Below, in pieces: positions 8,613 to 17,923 of a stretch of DNA of 64,000 nucleotides. The notes below the pieces were generated by a model, which saw nothing but the letters and a program-made list of their open reading frames with translations, was not told the origin of the DNA and made no database searches. Numbering within the stretch: the first letter of the stretch is position 1; each line of letters opens with the position of its first letter. The DNA is from Pseudoalteromonas sp. P1-25 (GTDB lineage Bacteria > Pseudomonadota > Gammaproteobacteria > Enterobacterales > Alteromonadaceae), in contig NZ_LKDW01000008.1 in NCBI RefSeq assembly GCF_001401805.1, positions 1 through 64,000 on the forward strand. Reading direction: 5' to 3'. Made by a program: the position numbers and the translations under genes.

Positions 8613-9185
8613 ATGACACAGAAAAAGCACCCAACTCCACCGCAAATTATTAGTAATAATGTAGTTGCTAAAAGCCGTTTATTTACTGTTGAATCATTAG
8701 AGCTTAAGTTTTCTAATGACGAAGAGCGCCAGTATGAGCGAATACGCGGCGGTGGCCGTGGGGCAGTAATGATTGTGCCAATAACTGCGGACAACGAAAT
8801 GCTACTGGTACGTGAATATTGTGCAGGCACGAACGACTACCAATTAGGTTTTCCTAAAGGCTTAATAGACCCAGGCGAAACGCCCCAACAAGCTGCAAAC
8901 AGAGAGCTTAAAGAAGAAGTGGGTTTTGGCGCTGAATTTTTTGAGCCATTAAAAGTAGTATCAATGGCGCCAAGTTACTTTAACGCAACTATGCATATTT
9001 TATTTGCTAAGCAGCTATACCCGCAAACGTTAGAAGGGGATGAGCCTGAACCGCTAGTGGTTGTTAAGTGGCCATTAACAGATTGGCAGTCATTATTAGA
9101 GCAAGACGATTTTACCGAAGCTCGCAGTGTTGCCGCTTTGTTATTATTAAATAAGTATTTAGCGTCTGGAGCTGCAAATGAATAA
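8613..9185 (+). CDS. nudE: ADP compounds hydrolase NudE (Nudix)
   Basis: 190 aa (E. coli 186). It hydrolyses ADP-ribose, Ap3A and NADH. The Nudix box GLIDPGETPQQAANRELKEE continues into VGFG, with all catalytic glutamates present. SRLFTVESLELKFSN at the start and APSYFNATM and LEGDEPEPL later are NudE hallmarks. The frame stays open upstream to 8499, but that extension would run into divergent yrfG; the ATG at 8613 gives the family length, although its ribosome site is weak. cysQ starts 8 nt before the stop, so the pair is translationally coupled. Confidence 0.93.
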   Translation: MTQKKHPTPPQIISNNVVAKSRLFTVESLELKFSNDEERQYERIRGGGRGAVMIVPITADNEMLLVREYCAGTNDYQLGFPKGLIDPGETPQQAANRELKEEVGFGAEFFEPLKVVSMAPSYFNATMHILFAKQLYPQTLEGDEPEPLVVVKWPLTDWQSLLEQDDFTEARSVAALLLLNKYLASGAANE

Positions 9186-9969
9186 ACTACTAGAGCCTTG
9201 TATAGAGCTTGCACAACGAGCAGGCGATGCCATTATGGCTATTTATAAAAAAGATGATATTGGCCAACAAGAAAAGTCAGACGCTACGCCCGTCACAAAA
9301 GCAGACTTAGCGTCTAACGATGTGCTCGTTGCTGGTTTAAAAGACCTTGCGCCCGAGATTCCTATTATGTCAGAAGAGACGCCTATTCCGGCACTTGCCC
9401 AAAGACAAGACTGGCAACGCTATTGGTTATTAGATCCGATGGACGGCACGGGCGAGTTTATTTTAGAAAGTGGTGACTTTGCCGTTAATATTGCGCTTAT
9501 TGAAAATAACCACCCCGTTTTAGGTGTGATCCATTGGCCAGCAAAAGGCATTACTTACTTTGCTACTGCTAATCAGGGGGCATTTAAACGAGAAAATGGT
9601 AGCGATACAAAAATGTCGGTAGCAACACCCGATAACCTAACGCTAGCAGTAAGCCGTAGACAAAAAATTGAAGCGGTCAGTCAGTATTTAAATACGCAAT
9701 TTGCCACTATTGCTGTAGGCTCGTGCTCGCTAAAAGCATGTATTGTTGCCGAGGGTAAAGCTGACTGCTTTTTACGAATTGGCCCTACTGGCGAGTGGGA
9801 TACCGGCGCGTCACAAGTGATTGTAGAAGAGGCGGGCGGGTGTATTACCGATGCAGAGTTTAACCCGCTTACATATAACCAGCGTGAGAGCACCGAAAAT
9901 CCAGATTTTATTGTGATGGGACACCCAGATTGGGAGTTTCAAAAAATGATAAGCCCGCATCAAAGATAG
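9178..9969 (+). CDS. cysQ: 3'(2'),5'-bisphosphate nucleotidase CysQ
   Basis: 263 aa of the FIG/inositol-monophosphatase superfamily. It converts PAP, the by-product of PAPS reductase, to AMP, so it supports the cysJIH pathway at 37.8-42.2 kb. Metal-binding motifs are MSEETP, LLDPMDGTGEF (about 86-96) and EWDTGASQVIVEEAGG (near the C-terminus). The DPMDGTGEF sequence instead of DPIDGT is characteristic of CysQ. It overlaps nudE by 8 nt and is the last gene before the tRNA cluster. Confidence 0.95.
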   Translation: MNKLLEPCIELAQRAGDAIMAIYKKDDIGQQEKSDATPVTKADLASNDVLVAGLKDLAPEIPIMSEETPIPALAQRQDWQRYWLLDPMDGTGEFILESGDFAVNIALIENNHPVLGVIHWPAKGITYFATANQGAFKRENGSDTKMSVATPDNLTLAVSRRQKIEAVSQYLNTQFATIAVGSCSLKACIVAEGKADCFLRIGPTGEWDTGASQVIVEEAGGCITDAEFNPLTYNQRESTENPDFIVMGHPDWEFQKMISPHQR

Positions 9970-10030
9970 CGATTTAAAGAGTGGTTTGATTGCTTTTTGT
10001 TCGGTTGAACGCAATTAACGAGTGAAAGCC

Positions 10031-10058
10031 TTGCAATATAAGTTTATTCCTATATTAT
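10031..10058 (+). promoter_or_regulatory. Candidate sigma-70 promoter of the initiator tRNA cluster
   Basis: TTGCAA (10031-10036) and TATTAT (10053-10058) are 16 bases apart. They are followed by a GC-rich GCGCTCTC discriminator, as expected for a stringently controlled stable-RNA promoter. It lies about 60 bases before the first tRNA-like copy. Confidence 0.55.
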
Positions 10059-10117
10059 AGCGCTCTCTTCGAAACAGGCTCGTTATTAACACGAAACTAT
10101 TTCAAAGAAATTACAGG

Positions 10118-10197
10118 CGCGGGATGGAGCAGAATGATAAATCATTCGCCGGACTGCTTAAACCTGAAGTCGAAGGTCGTCGGTTAAAATCCGCCCC
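10118..10197 (+). pseudogene. Decayed tRNA-fMet copy (relic 0)
   Basis: It begins exactly like the intact genes (CGCGGGATGGAGCAG), then departs into a palindrome (AATGAT AA ATCATT, 10133-10146) and unrelated sequence. A T-arm-like GAAGGTCGTCGGTTAAAATCCG returns near the end. There is no matching 3' acceptor strand and no CCA, so it cannot form a normal tRNA. Confidence 0.7.
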
Positions 10198-10217
10198 TTA
10201 GACTATAAACATACAGG

Positions 10218-10294
<77 letters not shown>

Positions 10295-10376
10295 CTTTCC
10301 TTTATGGGTTTGAGGTTACTGTAAACTCTAACTTAAGAGATTAAATTAAGTAGTCGATAGACTTAAAATATACAGG

Positions 10377-10453
<77 letters not shown>

Positions 10454-10501
10454 ATTTCCTTTAGGGGTTTGAGGTTACTGTAAAACGTTAGTTAAAGAAA
10501 A

Positions 10502-10567
10502 GCTTGTCGGTCTCAGCTCTTCATTAGCCAGCAAAGGTAGTCGTTTTAAATCCGGCTCCCGCAACCA
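10502..10567 (+). pseudogene. Decayed tRNA-fMet copy (relic 1)
   Basis: It keeps the 3' side (AAATCCGGCTCCCGCAACCA), but the D-arm/anticodon region is replaced by a segment containing GTCTCAGCTCTTCATTAGCC, and the 5' acceptor strand is missing. It shares this foreign segment with relics 2 and 3. Confidence 0.7.
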
Positions 10568-10635
10568 ATTTCCTTTAGGAAGTTGACAGCCACGTTGTAA
10601 TGTAAGCAACGCTAAATAAGTATGCATATTTCAGG

Positions 10636-10712
<77 letters not shown>

Positions 10713-10734
10713 CTGAAATACATAAAATGAAACG

Positions 10735-10757
10735 ACACGCTTAAAGCGTGTTTTTTT
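10735..10757 (+). terminator. Terminator after third tRNA-fMet
   Basis: Stem ACACGCT / AGCGTGT with loop TAA, directly followed by a run of T. A second copy of the same hairpin lies at 10872. Confidence 0.85.
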
Positions 10758-10781
10758 ATGCCTAAAATTCAGGGAAATGGA

Positions 10782-10849
10782 TAGCTCGTCGGTCTCAGCT
10801 CTCCACAAGCCAGCAAAGGTGGTCGTTTTAAATTCGGCTCCCGCAACCA
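10782..10849 (+). pseudogene. Decayed tRNA-fMet copy (relic 2)
   Basis: TAGCTCGTCGG and the 3' end CGGCTCCCGCAACCA match the intact gene. The anticodon arm is replaced by the TCTCAGCTCT...AGCCAGCAAAGG segment shared with relics 1 and 3, and the acceptor 5' strand is absent. Confidence 0.7.
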
Positions 10850-10871
10850 CTGAAATACATAAAATGAAACG

Positions 10872-10893
10872 ACACGCTTAAAGCGTGTTTTTT
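10872..10893 (+). terminator. Second copy of the tRNA-cluster terminator
   Basis: Same ACACGCT / AGCGTGT stem and T-run as at 10735. It was duplicated together with the flanking relic tRNA unit. Confidence 0.8.
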
Positions 10894-10917
10894 ATGCCTA
10901 AAATTCAGTGAAATGAA

Positions 10918-10993
10918 TAGCTCTTCGGTCTCAGCTTTCCATTAGCCAGCAAAGGTCGTCGGTTCCCTTCACAAGCTCTGGCTCCCGCAACCA
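10918..10993 (+). pseudogene. Decayed tRNA-fMet copy (relic 3)
   Basis: TAGCTCTTCGG...AGCCAGCAAAGGTCGTCGGTTC is followed by an unrelated CCTTCACAAG stretch and then TGGCTCCCGCAACCA. It is the most diverged of the units with the shared foreign segment, and no cloverleaf is possible. Confidence 0.7.
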
Positions 10994-11135
10994 CAGAAAT
11001 AACACCCCTCATAAACTTATGCCTTCCAAAATAGTGTTTTATACACGTTATAAATTTTCCAAAAAAAAGTGTTATTACTTAAAACTTTGTATAGTTTGTG
11101 TTAAAACGGCACAAATAATTTTGGGTGTGTTACAC

Positions 11136-11750
11136 ATGACTGAGCTTTACCACTGGTTTGATTTAATTGGCATTGCCGTGTTTGCTATTACGGGTACATT
11201 GGTTGCACATGAAAAGAAAATGGATGGTTTTGGTGTTGTAGTATTAGCTGCTGTAACAGCGATTGGAGGCGGTACGGTTCGTGACCTTATATTGGATGTT
11301 CCGGTATTTTGGTTACACGACCAAAGTTTTTTTTATGCTATTTTAGCAGCGGTATTTATTAGCACTCGGCTTATTAACAAGCAAAAGTCGATTCCACATT
11401 ACACATTACAAATTGCCGATGCATTTGGGTTAGCATTTTTTTCGGTTATGGGTACCCAAAAAGCATTACTTGCCGGCATGCCAAATATGACCGCCATTAT
11501 TATGGGTGTAATTACCGGTTGCTTTGGTGGCATGCTCCGAGATGTGCTGGCCCGTGAAATCCCTATGTTGCTAAAAGGCGAGCTATACGCAATTACCTGT
11601 ATTGCAGGCGGTGTTGTTTATACTTTGGGTATTCACTTTGCGTTAGCGACTGAACTTGCCATGGTAATGGCAATGCTAACCACCTTATTGCTTCGTATTG
11701 CAGCTATTAAATGGCAAATCACAGTACACGTTTTTAAATATTCTGACTAA
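11136..11750 (+). CDS. UPF0126 / TRIC-like membrane protein (glycine-transporter domain family)
   Basis: 204 aa, inner membrane, about seven hydrophobic helices. Two copies of the family repeat are visible: a first with AITGTLVAHEKKMDGFGVVVLAAVTAIGGGTVRDL and a second with SVMGTQKALLAGM...GVITGCFGGMLRDVLAREIP. The glycine-rich GGGTVRD and GGMLRD motifs mark the UPF0126 (YicG/YadS) family, structurally related to TRIC cation channels; some members are proposed to carry glycine. I start it at the ATG at 11136; an open extension back to 11019 has no family match. Confidence 0.85.
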   Translation: MTELYHWFDLIGIAVFAITGTLVAHEKKMDGFGVVVLAAVTAIGGGTVRDLILDVPVFWLHDQSFFYAILAAVFISTRLINKQKSIPHYTLQIADAFGLAFFSVMGTQKALLAGMPNMTAIIMGVITGCFGGMLRDVLAREIPMLLKGELYAITCIAGGVVYTLGIHFALATELAMVMAMLTTLLLRIAAIKWQITVHVFKYSD

Positions 11751-11783
11751 ACTAATTAATTAAACCATTAATTAGGATAAGGA

Positions 11784-13292
11784 ATGTCGCTAGCTCGCAT
11801 TTATTCTCGTGCCCAAGTGGGTATAAACGCCCCTGAGGTTATTGTAGAGGTACACCTTGGTAATGGTTTGCCAGCTTTTCATATTGTAGGGCTTCCTGAG
11901 GCCTCAGTTAAAGAATCAAAAGATAGGGTGCGTAGCGCCCTAGAAAACTCTCAATTTGGTTTCCCCGATCAGCGCATTACCGTCAATTTAGCGCCTGCCG
12001 ATTTACCTAAAGATGGTGGACGCTTTGACTTAGCTATTGCGGTAGGTATTTTAGTGGCCTCTGGGCAGGTTGTTTGCCCTGATATACATAAATATGAGTT
12101 TTACGGAGAGCTTGCACTCAATGGCGAAGTGCGTGGCGTAAATGCCATTTTGCCCTCTGTACTTGCAGCAAAAGAGCAAAACCGCTGCTGCTTTTTACCT
12201 TTTACCAACGACAGCCTCGCAAGTTTGGTGAACGGCGTTAAACGCAAAGCGGTTAATTCATTACAAGAAGTGTGGGGTGATTTATTAAATCAGCAGCCTT
12301 TACCTTTAAATATTGAATACCCTGATTGCGCCCAGTCTCCCGACTTTTTGCTCGATTTAAGTGATGTTAAAGGCCAACCCGGTGCTAAGCGAGTGCTAGA
12401 AATAGCCGCAGCTGGAGGTCATAACTTACTTTTTTTAGGGCCACCTGGAACGGGTAAATCAATGCTTGCTCAGCGAATGGCAACCATAATGCCAACTATG
12501 TCTGACGATGAGGCGATATCAACCGCTGCACTTTACTCTATTATTGGTCAATCTATCGATTTAAATAATTGGCGCCAGCGGCCGTTTCGAAACCCCCACC
12601 ACACTTGCTCAGCAGTTGCTTTAGTCGGTGGCTCTTCAAACCCTAAGCCGGGTGAAATTTCACTTGCGCATAACGGGGTGTTGTTTTTAGACGAGCTTCC
12701 AGAATTTGAACGTAAGGTGCTTGATTCTCTGCGTGAGCCTATGGAAACCGGCTCTGTGGTTATCTCCCGTGCTGCAAGGCAAATGGAGTTTCCGGCGCAG
12801 TTTCAGCTAATAGCTGCACTTAACCCTAGCCCAACGGGGTGCCATAATGATAAGCGAGCAACACCTGACCAAGTTATGCGTTATTTATCTCGCGTCTCAG
12901 GCCCATTTATCGACCGCATCGATTTGCAAATTGAGCTACCCCGTTTAACCAGTGTTGAGCTGCAAAGTACTCAGCCCGAGGAAAGCAGTGCTCAAGTTAG
13001 GCAGAGGGTTGAAGCTGCATACCATATACAGTTAAAGCGCCAAGGTAAGGTTAACGCGCGTTTAAATAACAAAGAAATGAATATACATTGTGAGCTTGCG
13101 CCTGCTGAGTTGCAGTTTTTAGCACGAGCCAGCGAAAAACTGTCGTTATCACCGCGCTCTTATCATAGGGTCATTAAAGTGGCACGTACGATTAGTGATT
13201 TAAAAGGCGCAGAACACATTAGTTTAGAAGAGCTAAAAGAGGCGCTAAATTACCGCGCTTTCGAGCGGTTGCTAGCGCAGTTAACTAAATAA
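11784..13292 (+). CDS. comM: ComM/YifB family Mg-chelatase-like AAA+ ATPase
   Basis: 502 aa. ComM is a hexameric DNA helicase that promotes branch migration when imported DNA is integrated during natural transformation; homologues also occur in non-competent bacteria. Visible are an N-terminal ChlI domain (about 20-140, VEVHLGNGLPAFHIVGLPEASVKES), Walker A GPPGTGKS (about 219-226), Walker B GVLFLDELPEF, and the C-terminal helical Mg_chelatase_C (SPRSYHRVIKVARTISDL). It follows the membrane protein by 33 bases on the same strand and may be cotranscribed. Confidence 0.93.
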   Translation: MSLARIYSRAQVGINAPEVIVEVHLGNGLPAFHIVGLPEASVKESKDRVRSALENSQFGFPDQRITVNLAPADLPKDGGRFDLAIAVGILVASGQVVCPDIHKYEFYGELALNGEVRGVNAILPSVLAAKEQNRCCFLPFTNDSLASLVNGVKRKAVNSLQEVWGDLLNQQPLPLNIEYPDCAQSPDFLLDLSDVKGQPGAKRVLEIAAAGGHNLLFLGPPGTGKSMLAQRMATIMPTMSDDEAISTAALYSIIGQSIDLNNWRQRPFRNPHHTCSAVALVGGSSNPKPGEISLAHNGVLFLDELPEFERKVLDSLREPMETGSVVISRAARQMEFPAQFQLIAALNPSPTGCHNDKRATPDQVMRYLSRVSGPFIDRIDLQIELPRLTSVELQSTQPEESSAQVRQRVEAAYHIQLKRQGKVNARLNNKEMNIHCELAPAELQFLARASEKLSLSPRSYHRVIKVARTISDLKGAEHISLEELKEALNYRAFERLLAQLTK

Positions 13293-13369
13293 TACCGAAC
13301 CGCAATAAGGCTTAATTATTGTAAGGTGTTAAGCTCGGCGTATTTTTACTATGTTAAAACTTTAATGCG

Positions 13370-14074
13370 CTAAATTGACAGCATATAGCCTTTGCCACGC
13401 ACGGTTACAATGCGTTTTTGGTCTTTTTCATCGTAGAGCTTTTTACGCAAACGGCCAATTAAAACATCCACAGTGCGATCATTTGGGCTCCAATCGGGCT
13501 GACCTATTTCTTCTGATATTTTCTCACGCGAGGTGGCTTTGCCTGCGTTGCTAATTAAACAAATTAGCACTTTGTGTTCGGCTTCGGTTAAGCGCGATTC
13601 AGTGCCTGATGAGGTAATTAATGTTCGATTGTCGGGGTGAAGTTTAAAGTCGGCGTATTCTATAAATTCTTCGCTTTCGTCATCGTCTTGATTAATTGCA
13701 ATGCGTTTATAAAGCGCACGCATGCGTAGTTCAAGCTCTAATAAGTCAACAGGCTTGCAAATATAATCATCAGCGCCTTGGGCAAGCCCTGCAATACGAT
13801 CGGCTTGTGAGTCGCGGCTGGATAAAACAATGACGCCGATATCGGTCAAAGTGTTGAGCTCTTTGGCAAGCTGCAACCCATCACGCTTGGGTAATACAAT
13901 ATCAATAATGGCAAGAGAAATAGCACTGCGCAGGTTTACGCGTTGCCTAACTATGTTTAGGGCATCAGCACCTGTGGAGTCTATTTCTATCGAAAATTCG
14001 GTGTCTGTAAAGTGATTTTGGATGCGCTTAACGAGTAGCTCGTCGTCTTCAACCAATAAAACGTTAATTGCCAT
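13370..14074 (-). CDS. OmpR/PhoB-type response regulator (orphan)
   Basis: 234 aa. The receiver domain (1-118) has acidic pocket D10/D11, phospho-acceptor D58 in IIDIVLPKRDG, S85 or S86, and K107 in ICKPVD. The C-terminal winged-helix DNA-binding domain (about 135-233) has TEAEHKVLICLI and the recognition region NDRTVDVLIGRLRKKL, ending in RGKGYML. No histidine kinase gene is adjacent, so its sensor lies elsewhere or is shared. The target genes are unknown. Confidence 0.9.
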   Translation of the reverse strand: MAINVLLVEDDELLVKRIQNHFTDTEFSIEIDSTGADALNIVRQRVNLRSAISLAIIDIVLPKRDGLQLAKELNTLTDIGVIVLSSRDSQADRIAGLAQGADDYICKPVDLLELELRMRALYKRIAINQDDDESEEFIEYADFKLHPDNRTLITSSGTESRLTEAEHKVLICLISNAGKATSREKISEEIGQPDWSPNDRTVDVLIGRLRKKLYDEKDQKRIVTVRGKGYMLSI

Positions 14075-14213
14075 AGGACTTATTTTTGTATATTTATAGC
14101 TCTGTATGGTAGCACCAATCGTTTAATGCTGAGAAGAGGGGGCTGTAACTTTTCGGTAACTTTATGTTTCAAATATAAAAGGCGCCTCATAAAGCACCTG
14201 TTTATGGGGTTAA

Positions 14214-14243
14214 GCTCAGCACACCTAGTAAAATGTGCTGAGC
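14214..14243 (-). terminator. Strong hairpin 3' of the S9 peptidase gene
   Basis: Perfect 10-bp arms GCTCAGCACA and TGTGCTGAGC with a 10-base loop, placed 6 bases beyond the stop codon. On the minus strand it is followed only by TTAACC, so it is a weak intrinsic terminator or an mRNA-end stabiliser. Confidence 0.5.
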
Positions 14244-14249
14244 GCTGTA

Positions 14250-16745
14250 TTACTTACCTGAGTACATAGCATCCCACCACTGTGGTTCGCCTTTTAGATG
14301 TTTATCAAAATAAGCAAGCATAGTGTTCCACCAATCAAAGCGCTTATCACGAGCAAAAATTTGATGGTCGGCGCCTTTGTATTCAATTAGATCTACATCT
14401 TTATTTAAGAGCTTTAAGGCAGTATACATGGTTAAACTCTCGCCAATAGGTACATTGGTATCGCTATCGCCATGTAAAAGCAGCAAAGGTGTTGTTACTT
14501 TATCGGCATGAAATACAGGGCTGTGCTCGCTGTACAGTTTAGCGTTATTCCATGGAAAGCTATTTTTAGAGGCTTCGCCTGAGTATAAATACCCCCACCA
14601 ACCTTCGCCCCAATATGAGGTTAAGTTTGATATGCCCGCGTGCGCAATAGATGCACTAAACATGTCTGTTTTGGTAGCAAGTATCATGGTCATGAACCCC
14701 CCGTATGAGGCGCCTAAATTACCCACTTTTTTGCTATCAACAAAATCGTATTTTTTCAAAAAGGCTTGGGTTCCTTGTATTATATCGCTAGCGGTATAAT
14801 CGCCCCAGGCATTGACGTGCTGTGCAGAGAACTTTTGTCCAAACCCTGTTGCTCCTGTGGGCTGTAATACATAAACAACATAGCCATTTTCTGCCCATAA
14901 GTTGAACGGGTATCGACCTGTAAAGCCACGAGTAACAGGTGAAGTACCGCCGTAGTAATATACAAGTGCAGGGTGTTTTTTAGTTTTATCTAGGTTAGTA
15001 GGTAGGTATACACGCCCTGTTATTTCTACGCCGTCTTTATTTGTGAAATTAAACTCTTCTAGGGTTGGGATTTGTGTATTAGCGTAAGCAAGCGGCTTAG
15101 AATCCCAAATAAGATCTGTTTTGTTTTTACTAATATTTAAGCGCTTAAGCTGCTGCGGCGTAGATGCTGTGGTACCGCTTAGTAGTACTTGCGGGTTTCT
15201 CTCGTGCGAATAGCTAAACTGCTCGACGATATCTAGACCTGTATTAAGCTTTTTAAAGCGCTGTTTGCTTAAGTCGAATAAATACAAAGGTTGAGTATCT
15301 TGCTCGGTTACTTTTATAAGCGCATCGCCGTTATCAAGTACATGTAATTCACCTATAGCGGGGTCAAACTGTTTACTTAGCGCTTTTACGTTTTTACCGT
15401 TATCGCTAAGTAAGTACAACTGACCGTCGTAATTATTAGCTAACATCCCTTTTGGAAGGGCGCGGCCCGCGCCATTTTTAAAGTCTGGGCCAGCAACAAC
15501 GTAAACATCTTTGTTGGCGTACTTTGCATGATTAAAGGTTTTAAATTTACCAAAAGACGTTATTTTGTTCGATTGTAAGTCAAGCTCCACCAGTTCAGTT
15601 TCTGGATGGGTGCTGGCTTGCATAACCATAACTTGGCGGCTCATGAGTACCTTGCTACGATTAGTGTGCGCATCTTCAAAGCTATGCGAAATTGGCCCTT
15701 GGCTAAGCGCTTTAATTAAGCCGCTGTGTGTATCTAGCATATAAAGTTGGCTTACGTTACGTGCGTATGACCACCTATCTTGAAGCCCCTTGTAATGCTT
15801 AGTTAAGCTGTTGTTGTCTTCGGGTGATTTAGACCAACTGAAAATGAGGCTGCTGTTATCATAAAAATTAAAGTTACTCGCGCCTTCTAGCCCTTCGGCT
15901 AAGGTTTTAATACTGAGGTTTTTACGGTTTAGCTGTTTTAGCTCATTCCCTAACGTATAAACTAAAAATTTGTTATCGGGACTCCACGCTATATTGCTTG
16001 GCTGTTGGCCTTCAAAGCGATACAAGGTTTGATTTTGGCTATTTTTAAGCTCGGTTACCACGTTTGCCTGGTTAGCTGTTTTATTTGAATAGCTGCGTGT
16101 GCTGGTAACATATTGTTTAGCATCGGGCGCTAAAGAAAGCCCACTAACCGTGGGGGCATCAAAAAGCTGAACGGCAGAAAGTCGCTGAGTTGTAGAGGTG
16201 TTAATTGTAATGTTGTCAGTGTCGGCGTTGGGTTCAAAATCGAGGGAAACGTTGTTCCAGTTAGCCACTTGTTGCGCCACTAAAATCACACTATGAGAGC
16301 CATTCGTTAACGATAAAGAGTAAGTGTGGTTATCCCCTTTTTGAAGCTTAGCATCGATAAATAACTGAGCGCTCTCTACTCCTTTTATAGTTAATGTGCC
16401 TTGGCTAAAGCGCCTTGTTTCAATATTGAACTTAAGCGCTTGTAGGCCACCTAAAGTCAGTGCGTTTACTTTATTAAACGGCTGCCAGCTATGCTTTTTA
16501 CCAAATACAGACACGCTTTGCGTATTACGCTGCAGCTGCTCTAATAAGTTATTAATAATGGCTTGGCCGTGTGGCGTTTGAAATGGCTTAACTTGCATGT
16601 TTTCGCCTAAAGGGCCAATAAACTCGATATTTGATTTATCAAGCGGGGCTGCTATTGCTGTCAAACTGAAGCTGCCAAGAGCAAAAAAGGTAGCTGCTTG
16701 TTTTAGTAATTTATTTTTTGTGGTCCAAGGTGAGCTAATTCTCAT
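14250..16745 (-). CDS. Secreted prolyl-oligopeptidase family (S9) peptidase
   Basis: 831 aa. An N-terminal signal peptide (about 1-33, hydrophobic stretch ending in AIAA) exports it. Residues about 180-560 are a beta-propeller-like region with repeated short strands (WSPDNKFLVYTLGNELK and similar). The catalytic alpha/beta-hydrolase domain holds the nucleophile in GASYGGFM (Ser680), Asp762 in GDSDTNVP and His794 in ADHQIF. The order and motifs match S9 dipeptidyl- or acylaminoacyl-peptidases, which trim short peptides. It is monocistronic, with AGG 7 bases before the ATG. It is probably periplasmic and used for peptide nutrition; the exact specificity is unknown. Confidence 0.9.
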   Translation of the reverse strand: MRISSPWTTKNKLLKQAATFFALGSFSLTAIAAPLDKSNIEFIGPLGENMQVKPFQTPHGQAIINNLLEQLQRNTQSVSVFGKKHSWQPFNKVNALTLGGLQALKFNIETRRFSQGTLTIKGVESAQLFIDAKLQKGDNHTYSLSLTNGSHSVILVAQQVANWNNVSLDFEPNADTDNITINTSTTQRLSAVQLFDAPTVSGLSLAPDAKQYVTSTRSYSNKTANQANVVTELKNSQNQTLYRFEGQQPSNIAWSPDNKFLVYTLGNELKQLNRKNLSIKTLAEGLEGASNFNFYDNSSLIFSWSKSPEDNNSLTKHYKGLQDRWSYARNVSQLYMLDTHSGLIKALSQGPISHSFEDAHTNRSKVLMSRQVMVMQASTHPETELVELDLQSNKITSFGKFKTFNHAKYANKDVYVVAGPDFKNGAGRALPKGMLANNYDGQLYLLSDNGKNVKALSKQFDPAIGELHVLDNGDALIKVTEQDTQPLYLFDLSKQRFKKLNTGLDIVEQFSYSHERNPQVLLSGTTASTPQQLKRLNISKNKTDLIWDSKPLAYANTQIPTLEEFNFTNKDGVEITGRVYLPTNLDKTKKHPALVYYYGGTSPVTRGFTGRYPFNLWAENGYVVYVLQPTGATGFGQKFSAQHVNAWGDYTASDIIQGTQAFLKKYDFVDSKKVGNLGASYGGFMTMILATKTDMFSASIAHAGISNLTSYWGEGWWGYLYSGEASKNSFPWNNAKLYSEHSPVFHADKVTTPLLLLHGDSDTNVPIGESLTMYTALKLLNKDVDLIEYKGADHQIFARDKRFDWWNTMLAYFDKHLKGEPQWWDAMYSGK

Positions 16746-16829
16746 ATTTGTGCCTATTATTGATAGTTATTTGGCCAAATATAGCATGTATTGTTACCAT
16801 GCCCATATGTTCAACTCATCGGAGAAAAA

Positions 16830-17906
16830 GTGACTTTACTGATTGTGTACATGGTTGCTGCCATTGTCATTTCTTTTTTATGTTCTGTAATGGAAGCAGT
16901 GTTGTTGAGTATTTCGCCAAGTTACGTGGCGCTTTTACGTAAAAACCAACCAGAACTTGCTAAGCAACTCGAAAAGCTAAAAAATAATGTAGATCAACCG
17001 CTTGCTGCAATACTAACGCTCAACACGGTTGCTCATACTGCGGGAGCTGCTGGCGTGGGCGCGCAAGCGGCTGTGGTTTTTTCAGATGCGGCGGTTGGTA
17101 TTGCCTCTGCGATAATGACACTCTTAGTATTGGTACTTTCAGAGATTATTCCCAAAACGTTAGGGGCCAACTATTGGCGTGCTTTAACGCCTAGCGTCAC
17201 TTACTCTTTACGTTTTTTAGTGATATCGCTAAAGCCATTTGTGTGGTTCGCCCAAAAGCTCACTAATTTAATGGGGGCTAAGCACGATGAGGCTTTTTAT
17301 ATTCGCCAAGAAATAGAAGCCATGGCAGATATAGGCACCGAAACAGGGGCGATCCATGAAGATGAGTCTGAAATCATTCGCAACCTTTTACACTTTAGGC
17401 ATGCTAAATTAAGCGATTTAATGACGCCGCGCACTGTGCTTTATAAAGTACATAAAGGGTTAACAGTCGATCAATACATGAGCGAGCACGGCTCGTCATC
17501 GTTTTCGCGGGTGTTGGTGTTTGATAAAGACGCTGATGACATTATCGGCTTTGTGCATAAAAACGATATTATGCTGGCTTATCATCGCTTAGGCACCGAC
17601 TATAAAATTAGTAAATTAGTTAAGCCTATCCATACGGTGCCCGAAGGGCATAATGTGTCGTCGTTACTACAAACCTTGCTTAAGCAGCGCACTCACATAT
17701 GTTTAATTGTTGATGAATACGGTGATGTACAAGGCATTGTAACCCTAGAGGATATGATAGAAGCACTTATGGGGCTAGAAATTGTTGATGAACGTGACCA
17801 ATCGACCAATATGCGTATGGTTGCTAAGCAGCGCTGGCGACAACGTTTAGCAAGCAGTAAGCATATAGTAAGTGAAGATGATAATTCGCCCCGAGATAAA
17901 AACTAG
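16830..17906 (+). CDS. DUF21-CBS (CNNM/hemolysin-like) membrane protein
   Basis: 358 aa. The N-terminal DUF21/CNNM transmembrane domain (about 1-145) carries LVLVLSEIIPKTLGANYW, the family's conserved SE-x-x-PK-x-x-A. A CBS pair (about 190-320; LMTPRTVLYKV and LIVDEYGDVQGIVTLEDMIEAL) follows. Relatives move or sense Mg2+/Co2+. The usual C-terminal CorC_HlyC domain is not visible; the protein ends about 35 residues after the CBS pair. I start at GTG 16830 because GGAGA lies 5 bases before it; an upstream ATG (16791) has no such site. Confidence 0.88.
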   Translation: MTLLIVYMVAAIVISFLCSVMEAVLLSISPSYVALLRKNQPELAKQLEKLKNNVDQPLAAILTLNTVAHTAGAAGVGAQAAVVFSDAAVGIASAIMTLLVLVLSEIIPKTLGANYWRALTPSVTYSLRFLVISLKPFVWFAQKLTNLMGAKHDEAFYIRQEIEAMADIGTETGAIHEDESEIIRNLLHFRHAKLSDLMTPRTVLYKVHKGLTVDQYMSEHGSSSFSRVLVFDKDADDIIGFVHKNDIMLAYHRLGTDYKISKLVKPIHTVPEGHNVSSLLQTLLKQRTHICLIVDEYGDVQGIVTLEDMIEALMGLEIVDERDQSTNMRMVAKQRWRQRLASSKHIVSEDDNSPRDKN

Positions 17907-17923
17907 TTACCTCGGGGAGAAGG

